38,811 bases of DNA from Thermoplasmata archaeon (GCA_022750125.1 JAKIWH010000008.1:1-38811), one strand, 5' to 3'. Positions 8,876 through 18,511 are shown, counted from the first letter of the stretch. The notes: generated by a model not told the origin, from the letters alone. Translations and numbers: made by a program.

Positions 8876-9488
8876 GGTTCGCGGAAGGCGTCGCTTCGGT
8901 GCGGGAGAAGTGGCGCTTGAGCGCCATGTACTCGTCGTAGGAGATCTGCCGACGTGCCCGGACCGCTCCCGCCTGCTTGAGCGAGGTGATCTGGAACGTT
9001 TCAAGAAGCACGCTCACCGCGCGGGCGGTGGTCGGCGTCCGATCCCCCTCGAGCGGCGCGGCGGCGATCGGACGCTCGGGGATGGGACGGCCGACCGAGG
9101 GCACGTCCGGGTGGTCGAAAGCGCCCGGAGAAGCCGAAGCTGCGCCGCCGTCGAGATAGGCGCGGAGCGTTCCGTACTCCCGCTCCGTGATCTCCCCGTC
9201 CTCCCGCAAGAGCTCGACAAGCTCTCCCTGGCGCGGACGGTACGTGTCGAGCAGCTCCTCGAGCGGGCGTTCCCGCGCGGGAGCTCCGGCGAGCCCGAGC
9301 GATCGAAGCGCGCTGTCGAGCGACGTTCGGAGCGAGGCGAGTTCCGAGGAGAGTCGTTCCGGCGTGAGGAGCCCGTCCGCGCCCGGTTCGAGCTCCCGAC
9401 TCAACCGCACCCGCTCGGTGCCGCTCGCCCCCGTTGCGGGAAGTTCCCGCTCCACGGTGAGGCGCACCGGCGCCGGACGCTCCGCCAT
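8865..9488 (-). CDS. Hypothetical protein
   Basis: 207-aa ORF with composition consistent with neighbours; divergent from the HxlR gene. Confidence 0.55.
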   Translation of the reverse strand: MAERPAPVRLTVERELPATGASGTERVRLSRELEPGADGLLTPERLSSELASLRTSLDSALRSLGLAGAPARERPLEELLDTYRPRQGELVELLREDGEITEREYGTLRAYLDGGAASASPGAFDHPDVPSVGRPIPERPIAAAPLEGDRTPTTARAVSVLLETFQITSLKQAGAVRARRQISYDEYMALKRHFSRTEATPSANPST

Positions 9489-9555
9489 CGACGGCTCGAC
9501 CCTCGCCGGGAAGATGGCCGTTGCGCTCCCTTGGAACGACGCTCATTGGGTAGCG

Positions 9556-9590
9556 GGTTACTTTGTGTAATTCAGTAACCTTGAGTAACC
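9556..9590. promoter_or_regulatory. Putative operator: GGTTACT-N11-AGTAACC-N3-AGTAACC
   Basis: 7-bp inverted repeat (9556-9562/9574-9580) plus a third direct copy at 9584-9590, adjacent to TATA-like CTTAAATCC. Confidence 0.6.
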
Positions 9591-9628
9591 TTAAATCCAC
9601 GGACTCCATCCTGCCCGTGCGGATCACC

Positions 9629-10207
9629 ATGCCGACCGTACCGAGCCACCCCGCGGGACCTGGCGATCGCTTCGTCGATTCCACGGGCCGCCGCGTCCCG
9701 TGCGCCGAGGAGAGCGGCGCGATGTGCCCCGTGGTGGCGGCCATCAACGTGATCGGCACCGAGTGGCGGCTCGCCATCATCCATCGGCTTCTCGAGGGCC
9801 CGCAACGGTTCAGCGAGCTCCTGCGCTCGAACCCGCACTTGAACGCGAAGACCCTCTCGGCGACCCTCAAGTTCCTGCAGGGCTCGGGCGTCGTCCAGCG
9901 TAACGTCGTCAGCACGCAACCGTTCGTGGTCGTCTACTCGCTCACCGAGATGGGACTCGGCCTCGCTCCGGCGGCGCGGGAGCTCCGCGATTGGGGCCTT
10001 CGGTGGCTCCGTCCGCGCGCCCCCGTGGATTCGGGACGGATGCCGCTCGCGAGCCACGACATCGAACCTGCGATCCCCGCGCATCTCCCGACCTCGGCGC
10101 CCCCGAGCCACGTCCAGGTCCCGGCGGAGGCTTCCCCGGGAGCGCGGCGGCGCGAAGCGCCTGTGCGTCGAACCGTTTCACGATCCCTCCCGCCCCGCTT
10201 CAAGTAG
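9629..10207 (+). CDS. HxlR-family winged-helix transcriptional regulator
   Basis: CPVVAAINVIGTEWRLAIIHRLLEGPQRFSELLRSNPHLNAKTLSATLKFLQGSGVVQRNV...YSLTEMG; an alternative GTG start at 9617 fits a leaderless transcript. Confidence 0.9.
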   Translation: MPTVPSHPAGPGDRFVDSTGRRVPCAEESGAMCPVVAAINVIGTEWRLAIIHRLLEGPQRFSELLRSNPHLNAKTLSATLKFLQGSGVVQRNVVSTQPFVVVYSLTEMGLGLAPAARELRDWGLRWLRPRAPVDSGRMPLASHDIEPAIPAHLPTSAPPSHVQVPAEASPGARRREAPVRRTVSRSLPPRFK

Positions 10208-10236
10208 CGCGGCACCCGTCTCAGCTTCACCACCCC

Positions 10237-10302
10237 GAAGGTCCCCGCCCAAATCGCTCGAGGGAGACGGCACCGCGTCTCCCGCGTGCGGCGGGGACCT
10301 TC
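10237..10302. repeat. Nested inverted repeat: 13-bp outer stem, 8-bp inner stem
   Basis: GAAGGTCCCCGCC (10237-10249) / GGCGGGGACCTTC (10290-10302); inner GGGAGACG (10262-10269) / CGTCTCCC (10276-10283). Confidence 0.85.
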
Positions 10303-10677
10303 ACCCTGGGACCCGGAGTTCGTGGCCCCCCTTCCTTTCCTGAGCTTCTTCTCCGTTCACCTTTCGGGGGCGGGCTTCGATTCGACACGTTGCCCGCTTC
10401 TCTCCGGGCGCAAACACACGGTCGATCGTTCACGTCCCCGCACGCTCTCCCCACAGCTTGCCACGAGAGCTGCCCGATGACGAACGACCCAGACCGACGG
10501 AGTCGCGCCCCGATACCCGTTCCCCCTCGCGCGGGAACCGGCTTCCGGCACGCCTCGAACGCCTTCCCTGGCCCGGCTCGGCGGAGCGTGGGACCGCTCC
10601 CCGAACTCCGGTGCGTGTAGCGTAGCGGCTCGACCGCCCCGCCTCACGTACCGGTCCGGTGCCGAGGAAGCTTTTCC

Positions 10678-10780
10678 CGGCGTAACCGCCGGTTCTCCCT
10701 GCAGAGCGTGTCCGGGCCGAACGAGCCCCGGACGGGTCCGCTCGCGGGGAGGGGCCCCCACCCCTCGTGGGCTCCTCCCC
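10678..10780. repeat. Cluster of stem-loop-forming repeats upstream of the 10814 gene
   Basis: CCGGCG-TAAC-CGCCGG; GTCCGGG (10710-10716)/CCCGGAC (10727-10733); GGGGAGG (10746-10752)/CCTCCCC (10774-10780). Confidence 0.7.
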
Positions 10781-10813
10781 GGGACCCGCGGGGAGCGAGC
10801 CGGAAGGTCGTCG

Positions 10814-11152
10814 ATGAGCTTCACCTGCGGGCGAATCCGCACCGCCACCGAACCTGTTCCGCGCGTTCCCGAACACCCCGTTGCCCCGGAGCTTGCGGCC
10901 CGAGTGCGCCGGCTCGGCCGCGTCCGCGTGCCGATCGCGCTCGGTCTCGCTCCGTGGGCCACGCTGTACGAGCTACCCGACCGCCGGGTGCTCTGGTGCC
11001 TCCGCCTGTGGGAGGGGAGCGGTACCGTGCGCCGCTGCCTCTCGAGCGCCACGCTGCTCGCCTACGCTCGGACGAGCGGACTCCGGGAGCTCGAGCACGA
11101 GATCACGCGGCTCCTCGAGCGCCGCGGCGCGGTGGCCCATGTCGAGGCCTGA
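10814..11152 (+). CDS. Small hypothetical protein, likely partner of the downstream ATPase
   Basis: 112-aa ORF whose end overlaps the ATG of the downstream ATPase; cognate codon pattern. Confidence 0.6.
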   Translation: MSFTCGRIRTATEPVPRVPEHPVAPELAARVRRLGRVRVPIALGLAPWATLYELPDRRVLWCLRLWEGSGTVRRCLSSATLLAYARTSGLRELEHEITRLLERRGAVAHVEA

Positions 11153-13712
11153 GCAAGGCCACGCGGCGCTCGCGGTCGACGCGGGCGCGTACCCCGAGCG
11201 CGTCGGCACGGCCCTCGCGCTCGCCGCGACCGAGGTGGCGCGGCGCGTGCCCCCCGTGCCGCTCCTCGTCGAGGAGCGGGAGGGTCCGCCCGGCTGGGAG
11301 CTCCGGGTCGTGGGGGCCTCGGGGCTCGTCCTCCTGGTGGGGAACGCGCTCGACGAGGCCGGGGTTTCCCACCACCCCGTGCCGGCCGGCCCCGCGCATC
11401 TCCCGCCCGAGAGCTTCGTCTGCACCGAGTACGGGGTTCTCGAGCCCCGTCTCGAGGATCCCGCCGTGCCGGGGGCGAGCGACGAGGCGAGCCAGCGAAC
11501 GACGAGCGCGCCCCGGCCCGAGGCAGGTCTCGCTCCGTCCCCCGTGCCGCTCGCGGGGTACCGGCCGGGGGTCGAAGGGCTCTGGTTCGCCCTCCAGGAG
11601 CACCTGCGCTCGGACGGGAACGGGGGGCTCGAACTTTGGGTCCGCATCCTCGCCGCGTCGGAGGAGGGACCCGCTGGTCCCATCGAGCGGGCCGCGCCCG
11701 AGCTCACCGCGCGGGGAAGCCTCCAGGGCCTCGCCGCGGCCGGGCTCCGGACAGTTCGCCCAGGCTGGGCGGTGCGCCGGGAGTGGTCGACCGCCGCCGT
11801 GAACCGATTTCGCTCGGCGGTCCCGTTCGAGGTCGACCCCGAGCTTGCCGGCCGGCTCCTCGCCGCGGGGGTTCCCGGACCCCCGGACGCGGGCGAGGCC
11901 GCGCGCCACACCATCTGTTTCGGAGCGTCCGGGTCGGGAAAGAGCGCGTACCTTGCGGAGCTCGCCCGCTCCCGGCTTCGCGCCGGGAAGCCGATGGTCC
12001 TGCTCGACGTCCACGGCACGCTCGGACCGGAGCTGCTCGCCGGTCTCGAGCCCGCGGAGCGCCGGCGCGTGAGCGCGATCGACCCGACCGCCGCGGGACC
12101 GATCGCGGGGCTCGAGCTGCTCCGCCCGGCCGAGGGGGACCGGGGGGAGACGGAACGGGCCCAGCTCCTCTCGGCGTTCCGACGGATCGGCGCGCACGAC
12201 GGCGCGACGTACTGGGGGTTCCGGATCGACCGCGTTCTCGAGAGCTTTCTCGCGCTCACCCAGGAGTCGGGCGGCGACCTGCGGGAGCTCGCGGGACTCC
12301 TCACCGACCCCGCGCGACGGGAGCTCGCCCGGCGGCTCACCCGCACCCCCGCCCTCGCCGCGTTCCTCGACGAGCTACCGGCGCTCCTCCGGCGCAATCC
12401 GGAGTTCCTGTGGCCGGCGACCGCGCGGCTCGGACGGCTCCTCCTTTCTCCGAGGCTCCTAGCGTGCGTCGCCCCGCGCGGCCACGGCCTCGATGTGCCG
12501 GCGCTCCTCGCGGCGGGACGGAGCCTCGTGCTCCGGCTCCCGATCGGCGAGCTCGGCCCGGAGGCGGCCGAGCTCGTCGGAACGCTCCTCCTCACCCGCA
12601 TCTACCTCGACCTCACCCGGCCCGGCCGCGACCGGAGCGCGGGCGATCCGCCCGTCCTTCTGCTGCTCGACGAGGCGCAGCGGCTCTCGCCCCACCTGCT
12701 CGCCGAGATGCTCGCGGAGGGTCGGAAGTTCGGCCTCAGCGTAGTGGCGGCGACGCAGTACCCGGAGCGCCTCGACCCCGAGGCCCGGGCCGCGGCGGCC
12801 GGCGCCGCCTCCCGTCACCTCCTGTTCCGCGCGCCCCGGGCGATCGCGCGGGAGACCGGTCGGTGGGCAGGGCTCGAGCCTTCCGTGGCGGAGACGTTGC
12901 TGCCCTCGCTCCCGCCCGGGAGCTGCGTCGAGGCGGTCGTCGGGCCGCGGGCGCCCCGCAGACTCCGTTCTGTTCCGATCCCGCAACCGATCGAGCCGGG
13001 AGCGTGGGAGGAGGTGCTGCGCCGCTCGGCGGTAGAGGCGGGGATCTCGGTCGATGCGGAGGTGGAGGCACCGGACGAAGATGCCCTCCGACTCACCCTC
13101 CTCACGCTTCCCGGCCCGAGCGAGCCTGGGACGGAGAATCCCTTCGCGAGCGGGGAGACCGCGCTCCTCGAGGAGCTCCGCCGCCGGGGCCTCGCGAGCA
13201 CCGGCACGGCGGGTGCCCGACTCACCCCGAGGGGCGAGCTTGCCGCCGAGGTGCTCGCACGAACGGGGGCGGTCCGGGAGAGCGAAACGCACCGACGACT
13301 CCTCCTCAGGGCCGCGCGGATCTTCGCGCGCCGCGGCTTCCTCCTCGAGCTCCCGCGGCAGGGGAGTTTCGACCGGCAGGTGCCGGACGGACGGTTCCGC
13401 CAGTTGGGGGAGCTCCCACCGTCAACGCCGGTGGAGCTCGCCGTCGCACTCGACCGGGCCCGGGGGAGCTGGGCCTGGAGGAGCTTCGCGGGCCGGGACG
13501 TCCACCTCGAGGCGGAGGTGTCGGGAGCGCTACGACCGGAGCGGATACGACACGGGCTTCGCAAGGCGCGCGCGAACGGCGCCTTCGCCCTCTTCCTCGT
13601 GCCGGACGCCGCGCGGGCGCGCCGTGTGCGCACCGTACTGCGCGCCGCGGGCGTCGGCCGAGAGGAGGCAGCGGTCTGGACGCTCGTCGAACGCCCCGCG
13701 GAGGACGGTTAG
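11139..13712 (+). CDS. HerA/VirD4-like ATPase (FtsK-HerA superfamily) with a possible C-terminal restriction-endonuclease-fold domain
   Basis: Walker A FGASGSGKSAYLAEL, Walker B PVLLLLDEAQRLS, EGRKFGLSVVAATQYPERL; C-terminal PDG...LEAEVS...RIRHGLRKAR...FALFLVPD. Confidence 0.8.
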   Translation: MSRPEQGHAALAVDAGAYPERVGTALALAATEVARRVPPVPLLVEEREGPPGWELRVVGASGLVLLVGNALDEAGVSHHPVPAGPAHLPPESFVCTEYGVLEPRLEDPAVPGASDEASQRTTSAPRPEAGLAPSPVPLAGYRPGVEGLWFALQEHLRSDGNGGLELWVRILAASEEGPAGPIERAAPELTARGSLQGLAAAGLRTVRPGWAVRREWSTAAVNRFRSAVPFEVDPELAGRLLAAGVPGPPDAGEAARHTICFGASGSGKSAYLAELARSRLRAGKPMVLLDVHGTLGPELLAGLEPAERRRVSAIDPTAAGPIAGLELLRPAEGDRGETERAQLLSAFRRIGAHDGATYWGFRIDRVLESFLALTQESGGDLRELAGLLTDPARRELARRLTRTPALAAFLDELPALLRRNPEFLWPATARLGRLLLSPRLLACVAPRGHGLDVPALLAAGRSLVLRLPIGELGPEAAELVGTLLLTRIYLDLTRPGRDRSAGDPPVLLLLDEAQRLSPHLLAEMLAEGRKFGLSVVAATQYPERLDPEARAAAAGAASRHLLFRAPRAIARETGRWAGLEPSVAETLLPSLPPGSCVEAVVGPRAPRRLRSVPIPQPIEPGAWEEVLRRSAVEAGISVDAEVEAPDEDALRLTLLTLPGPSEPGTENPFASGETALLEELRRRGLASTGTAGARLTPRGELAAEVLARTGAVRESETHRRLLLRAARIFARRGFLLELPRQGSFDRQVPDGRFRQLGELPPSTPVELAVALDRARGSWAWRSFAGRDVHLEAEVSGALRPERIRHGLRKARANGAFALFLVPDAARARRVRTVLRAAGVGREEAAVWTLVERPAEDG

Positions 13713-13734
13713 AAGCACGAGGGCTTTGGGGGTC

Positions 13735-14280
13735 GTGCGCGCGTTCGCCTCCCTCCCGATCCCTTCGGGGGAGCTCCACGGGTTGCCAGCGCCGATCGAG
13801 TCGCATCTCACGCTGCGGTTCTGGGCAGAGCTCGACGTAGGACGGCTCCCCTCGGTGTTCGCGGCCCTCGACGCCGTAGCCCTGCGCACCGCGCCCTTTC
13901 GTCTCGAGCTCCGGGGGATCGGCGCCTTCCCTTCGGTCGAACGGCCCCGCGTGGTGTGGGTGGGTCTCGGACGTGGAGCGGTGGAGGTCGGCGAGCTCCA
14001 CCGGGCGCTGACCGAGGCGTTCACGGCCCGCGGGGAGGTTGCGGACCCCCGAGGTTTTTCCCCTCACGTGACGCTCTTCCGAGTCCGGTCCGAGGGCGGA
14101 GTCCGGCGCGCGCGCGCCGCCCTCGAACTTGGGGAGGAGCGATCGTTCGGCGAGGTCGCGATGGACCGGGTCGAGCTCTATTCGAGCCGGCTCGAGCCGG
14201 ACGGCGCCGTGCACGAGCGGTTGCACAGCGCCCCGCTCTCGGCGGGCGGAAAGCACCTCCCGGCCGAACCTCATGCTTAA
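13735..14280 (+). CDS. thpR: RNA 2',3'-cyclic phosphodiesterase (2'-5' RNA ligase family)
   Basis: VRAFASLPIP..., two HxTx motifs HLTLRF and HVTLFR; the in-frame TTG at 13726 is an alternative start. Confidence 0.9.
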   Translation: MRAFASLPIPSGELHGLPAPIESHLTLRFWAELDVGRLPSVFAALDAVALRTAPFRLELRGIGAFPSVERPRVVWVGLGRGAVEVGELHRALTEAFTARGEVADPRGFSPHVTLFRVRSEGGVRRARAALELGEERSFGEVAMDRVELYSSRLEPDGAVHERLHSAPLSAGGKHLPAEPHA

Positions 14281-14340
14281 TGAGAGGGGACTCCGCTCTC
14301 GGGCTGCGCCCGGCCCTGGCCGGCGCGGGGTGGTGGCGTC

Positions 14341-17157
14341 GTGTGGTCCCGAGCGCGCTCGCTCGACCTGCGCGTCCTTCCCGTGCTGCTCCTCCTCCTC
14401 GTCCTACTCCTGCCGGGGCCCGGAGTTGCCACTCCCCCTCCAACCACTGGTCTCGCTCAAGCGGCCGCCACGACCGTCGTGGGCCAGAGCGCGTCACCGT
14501 GCGGCGCGAGCGCTGCGACGTCGTTCTCCGGAACGCTCCGCGAGTACGGGAGCCTGCCTCCTGTCCCGACGGTCGGCTCGGTGACGCTCGAGTACACGTA
14601 CCAGGTCGAGACCACCTTCATCCCCTCGGGCAAGGGCGGAACCCAGGTGACCTGCGCTCCGGCCTCGCAACACGCCACCACGAACGGCACGGGCGGCTTC
14701 TCGCTCAGCGTCGTGCTCCCCACGGGGGGTTGCACGGTCCGCGGCTGCACGTCGTACTCGGGCCCGTTCGGGAGCACCACCTTCACGTCCGTGATTTCAC
14801 CTCCCGCGGGTTACTTCGTCCACGGCAACGTGAGCCAGGGGGTCGCGAACGTTGCGATCGCCGAAGCCTACACGACGCTCGTCGTGAGCCCCCCCGGGCC
14901 GGTCCTCCTCAGCGCGCAGGCTCCGAGCCGGTTCCTCGCGCATCCGCTTGCCGCGGACGGCTCCCCGTCGCCGGTCCCGTTCAGCTTCGCCTGGTCTCTC
15001 GCCACGGCGGGATGGAGCCTGCTCTCCGCACCCTCCGCGTCCTCCGCTCTCGTCGAGGGAGCCGCGGGCGCCGGCCCCGCGCTCCTCGGCCTCGACGTGA
15101 ACGGCTCGTACGGGGGCGTGCCGTTCTCCGGTGTGGTCCACCTCTCCCTTCTCGCGGCCAGCACCACGATCGGCTCGGGGCTCGTCGCGCCGTCGCCCGT
15201 CGACGTGGGCGGGCCGGTCGAGTTCTCGCTCACGGGCGCCGGGGCGCCCGGCTACACCTACACCGCGACGGTGGACCCGGGGAGCGGGCTCGCGCCGCTC
15301 CCCGCGATCTGTACTGCCACCGGAGCCCCCGACGAGGAGCTCTCGATCCGTTGCTCGGCGACCGGCAGCTATGCCCACGCCGGGAGCGAAGAGCCGAGCG
15401 CGACGCTCACGAACGGCTACTCGAACGCCTCGCTCCCCCTCGGCGTGCTTCGGGTGAACCCGACGCTCCTCCTTTCGCTCGCGCCCCGGCCGCTCGCAAC
15501 GTACACGGGAAACCCTCTCCCGCTCTCGGTGACGGTCGCGAACGGCACCGGGAGCGCGCCGTACGGACCCGTGTGCGTCCGCACGGGCGCTGGCATTCCG
15601 CTCTGCTCGAGCGCGCCCGGCCCGAGTTGGTCGTTCGCCGTGCCGTACCCCCGCGCGGGGAGCTACGCGCTCTCGGCGAGCGTGAGCGACGCCGCGAACA
15701 CGACCGGAACGGCGTCGGGCACCGTCGTGGTCGCGAACCGCCCGAGCTTGGGTGACCTCTCCTTCCTGGGCGGGCCCCCGACCCAAGGCGCCTCCCTCGA
15801 CCTCACGTCGATCCTCGCAGGCGGTGTAGCGCCGATCGCCTACTGGTGGAACGCCACGAACCCCGCTGGGACCTTCGGAACTGGAGTGCTCCCGCCCACG
15901 GGGACGGTCGGGGTAACGTTCCGGCCGAGCGAGGCCGGGTGGGTGACGGTGACGCTCACCTGCGTGGATGCGCTCGGAAGCCGCGTCGCGAAGACGCTCA
16001 CCTTCTACATCTCCGCAGGCCCCGCGGTGAACCTCGCGCTCGCGAACGGTTCCACCGTCGTGGCAGCAGGGGAGGCGGGGATCCCGGTCCCCTACTCGAT
16101 CGTCGCGATGTCCCCCGAGAACGAGCGGGTCGCTTCCTACTCGGGATCGCTCACGCTCCTCGTGCGCACACCCTCCGCCGCGGACCCGATGAGCCTCTAT
16201 CTCCCGGCGCTCGCCGAGACGATGCGCCCGCTCGCGGGCGCGTTCGCGCTCTCCTCGAGCGCCTGGTTCGGTGGCTACCTCAACTTCACCCTCGAGCTCG
16301 ACCGTGCGGGAACGTACTGGGTGAGCCTCACCGCGGGGCTCCCGCTCGCCTTTGCAAGCAACGGCACGTTCCGGCTCACGGTGGGGCCGGACCCGTACTC
16401 GCTCGCGCTCACCTCCCCCACCGTGCGGCTCGAGGGCGCTCGCACGAACTCGACCGAGTACCGGCTCGCGGACCGGTTCGGGAACCCCGGCGTTCCGGGC
16501 TCCGTATGGGTCGAGAGCGAGTTCGGCGGCGCGGTCACGAACCGGAGCGCCCCCGTCCTTCCGGACGGGAACGGCTCCGTCGTCTGGGTGAACTACTCCG
16601 CGCCGACCGCGGCCGGTGGCTGGGTGGACGTCTGGAGCTCGCGCGGCGAACGGCTCCTCGGGGCGATCGCCGTTCCGGCGGTGAGCTCGAACTCCGACCC
16701 GACGCTCCCGCTCGCGGTGGGGAGTCTCGTCGGGCTCGTCGCGCTCGGCGGAGGGGTCCTCTGGGTGCGACGGAGCCGGTCGACCCGTCCGCTCGCGGCC
16801 GGCCACGGTTCCGACGAGGTCACCGAGGAGGAGCTCAGGCGCACGGCGGCCGGGCGGGATCGGCTCCTCGAGCGGATCCGCGCGGAGGCGCCGGTCGGAC
16901 TCGAGCCGCTACGAACGGGATGGCCGGACCCGGTCCCCGAGCCGGCCGAGATCGCGGATTGGCTCGCGAGCCTCGTCACCGAGGGGTCGGTGCTCACCAC
17001 CCTCGGGCCGGGAGGTCAACCCGTCTACCGACCCGCGCCCGTCCAGGAGACCCATGTCCCACGAGTGGAGCTCGACGCCGATGCCCTCGAGCGCGCCCTC
17101 GCGGGAGAGGAGGGCTCGGAGGCCGAGGAGCGCGCTGGGCTACCCGACAAGGGCTAG
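14341..17157 (+). CDS. Large secreted/surface protein with Ig-like repeats, C-terminal TM helix and cytoplasmic tail
   Basis: Signal-like LRVLPVLLLLLVLLLPGPGVA; Ser/Thr/Gly-rich beta-type repeats; TM LPLAVGSLVGLVALGGGVLWVRR; about 130-aa charged tail. Confidence 0.75.
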   Translation: MWSRARSLDLRVLPVLLLLLVLLLPGPGVATPPPTTGLAQAAATTVVGQSASPCGASAATSFSGTLREYGSLPPVPTVGSVTLEYTYQVETTFIPSGKGGTQVTCAPASQHATTNGTGGFSLSVVLPTGGCTVRGCTSYSGPFGSTTFTSVISPPAGYFVHGNVSQGVANVAIAEAYTTLVVSPPGPVLLSAQAPSRFLAHPLAADGSPSPVPFSFAWSLATAGWSLLSAPSASSALVEGAAGAGPALLGLDVNGSYGGVPFSGVVHLSLLAASTTIGSGLVAPSPVDVGGPVEFSLTGAGAPGYTYTATVDPGSGLAPLPAICTATGAPDEELSIRCSATGSYAHAGSEEPSATLTNGYSNASLPLGVLRVNPTLLLSLAPRPLATYTGNPLPLSVTVANGTGSAPYGPVCVRTGAGIPLCSSAPGPSWSFAVPYPRAGSYALSASVSDAANTTGTASGTVVVANRPSLGDLSFLGGPPTQGASLDLTSILAGGVAPIAYWWNATNPAGTFGTGVLPPTGTVGVTFRPSEAGWVTVTLTCVDALGSRVAKTLTFYISAGPAVNLALANGSTVVAAGEAGIPVPYSIVAMSPENERVASYSGSLTLLVRTPSAADPMSLYLPALAETMRPLAGAFALSSSAWFGGYLNFTLELDRAGTYWVSLTAGLPLAFASNGTFRLTVGPDPYSLALTSPTVRLEGARTNSTEYRLADRFGNPGVPGSVWVESEFGGAVTNRSAPVLPDGNGSVVWVNYSAPTAAGGWVDVWSSRGERLLGAIAVPAVSSNSDPTLPLAVGSLVGLVALGGGVLWVRRSRSTRPLAAGHGSDEVTEEELRRTAAGRDRLLERIRAEAPVGLEPLRTGWPDPVPEPAEIADWLASLVTEGSVLTTLGPGGQPVYRPAPVQETHVPRVELDADALERALAGEEGSEAEERAGLPDKG

Positions 17158-17185
17158 GCACGAGGATCGCCCGGCGGGGCCGGGC

Positions 17186-18511
17186 TCACGCGACCGGGCG
17201 GCCGACGAGGTCGTAGTACCGGTAGGCGGCTTCGCCCGCGCCGAAGCAGTACTGCACGCCCGTGAACCCCTTTTTTAGCTCCGCCGCGGACTCGAGCACG
17301 CGCTCGGTGGGTACGCCCTTGTGGAGGAGGTCGTCGAGGAGCTCGGCGATCCTCACCATCTCCCGCTCCTTCATCCCGACGCGGGTCACCTCGGGGCTCC
17401 CCAAGCGGATCCCGCCCGGGTGCTTCGGGCTCGTGTCGCCGGGGAGGAGGTTCTTGTTGGTGATGATGCCGGCCGCGGCGAGCCGCTGCGCGACGGACTC
17501 GCCGCCCCCCTCCTTCGCGACCCGGACCGCGATCGTGTGGCTCGCGGTGAAGCCGAGCTTCTCGGCAAGGACGTCGAAGCCGCGCTCGTGGAGGGCGTGC
17601 GCGAGCGCCCGCGCGTTCGCGATGACCTGCTTCGCGTACGCCCGGCCGAATTCGTGGGTCTCGGCGAGGCTCACCGCGAGCGCCGCCATCGCGTTCAGGT
17701 GGTGGTTACTCGTGACGCCGGGGAACGCCGCCGAGGCGAGCTTCTTCCCGACGTCGGGGTCCTTGCTCTCCCCGAGCAGGATCCCGTGCTGCGGGCCCGG
17801 GAGCGTCTTGTGGGTGGAGGCAGAGAGGACCGAGCACCCCTCGTGGAGCGGGTCCTGGAACTCGCCACCCGCGATGAGCCCGAGGACATGCGCGCCGTCG
17901 TACCAGCCGAGGGCGCCGATCTCCTCGAGCGTCGGGGCGAGCTCCTTCACCGGGAGCGGGAACAGGAAGAGCGAGAGGCCGAAGAGGCAGAGCTTCGGAC
18001 GGGCTTCGAGGAGGAGCGTGCGCGTCTTCGGGACGTCGATCGTCATCCGCTCCTCGTCCCAGGCGTAGTGGACCGGTTTCACGCCGCGCAGGCCGAAGGC
18101 GCCAAAACCGGCGCTTGAGATGTGGGCGCCGTCGCTCAGGCGCGCCGTCCCCACGAGGTCGCCGGGGGCGGTGAGCGCCTTCAGGACCGCGAGGTTCGCG
18201 ACCGTGCCCGAAATGGGCCGGACATCCGCGAAGGAGCAGCGGAACAGTCGGCGGGCAAGGTCGAGGCAGATCCGCTCCACCTCGTCCACCTGCTCGTTCC
18301 CTTCGTAGTACCGCTCCCCCGGTAACCCCTCGGCGTACCGGGAATGGAAGTCCGAGATGAGGAGCTCCTTCGCGTACGGCGAGAGGAGGTTCTCGCTCGC
18401 GATGAGGGGGATCGCCCGCTCGAACCGGCGCGAGTGAACACGCACCGCGCTCCGGACCTGCTCGACCACCTGGGCCATCGAGCCGGGCGGAGGGGTGGGA
18501 GGTTCAGTCAT
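17186..18511 (-). CDS. glyA: Serine hydroxymethyltransferase
   Basis: IPLIASENLLSPYAKELLISDFHSRYAEGLPGERYYEGNEQVDEVE..., STHKTLPGPQHGIL; ATG at 18511. Confidence 0.95.
   Translation of the reverse strand: MTEPPTPPPGSMAQVVEQVRSAVRVHSRRFERAIPLIASENLLSPYAKELLISDFHSRYAEGLPGERYYEGNEQVDEVERICLDLARRLFRCSFADVRPISGTVANLAVLKALTAPGDLVGTARLSDGAHISSAGFGAFGLRGVKPVHYAWDEERMTIDVPKTRTLLLEARPKLCLFGLSLFLFPLPVKELAPTLEEIGALGWYDGAHVLGLIAGGEFQDPLHEGCSVLSASTHKTLPGPQHGILLGESKDPDVGKKLASAAFPGVTSNHHLNAMAALAVSLAETHEFGRAYAKQVIANARALAHALHERGFDVLAEKLGFTASHTIAVRVAKEGGGESVAQRLAAAGIITNKNLLPGDTSPKHPGGIRLGSPEVTRVGMKEREMVRIAELLDDLLHKGVPTERVLESAAELKKGFTGVQYCFGAGEAAYRYYDLVGRPVA

Noticed and set aside
10208-10813. RNase P RNA candidate
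   Set aside because: Looked for the conserved P4-type GAGGAAAGUCC and AGAAAC-type motifs on both strands; only weak resemblances such as GAGGAAGCTT were seen
10430-10876. 148-aa minus-strand ORF in the large gap
   Set aside because: Composition Ser/Gly/Arg-rich without motifs; the region looks non-coding
14797-16806. 669-aa minus-strand ORF
   Set aside because: Antisense frame of the surface protein, with Arg/Glu-rich nonsense composition
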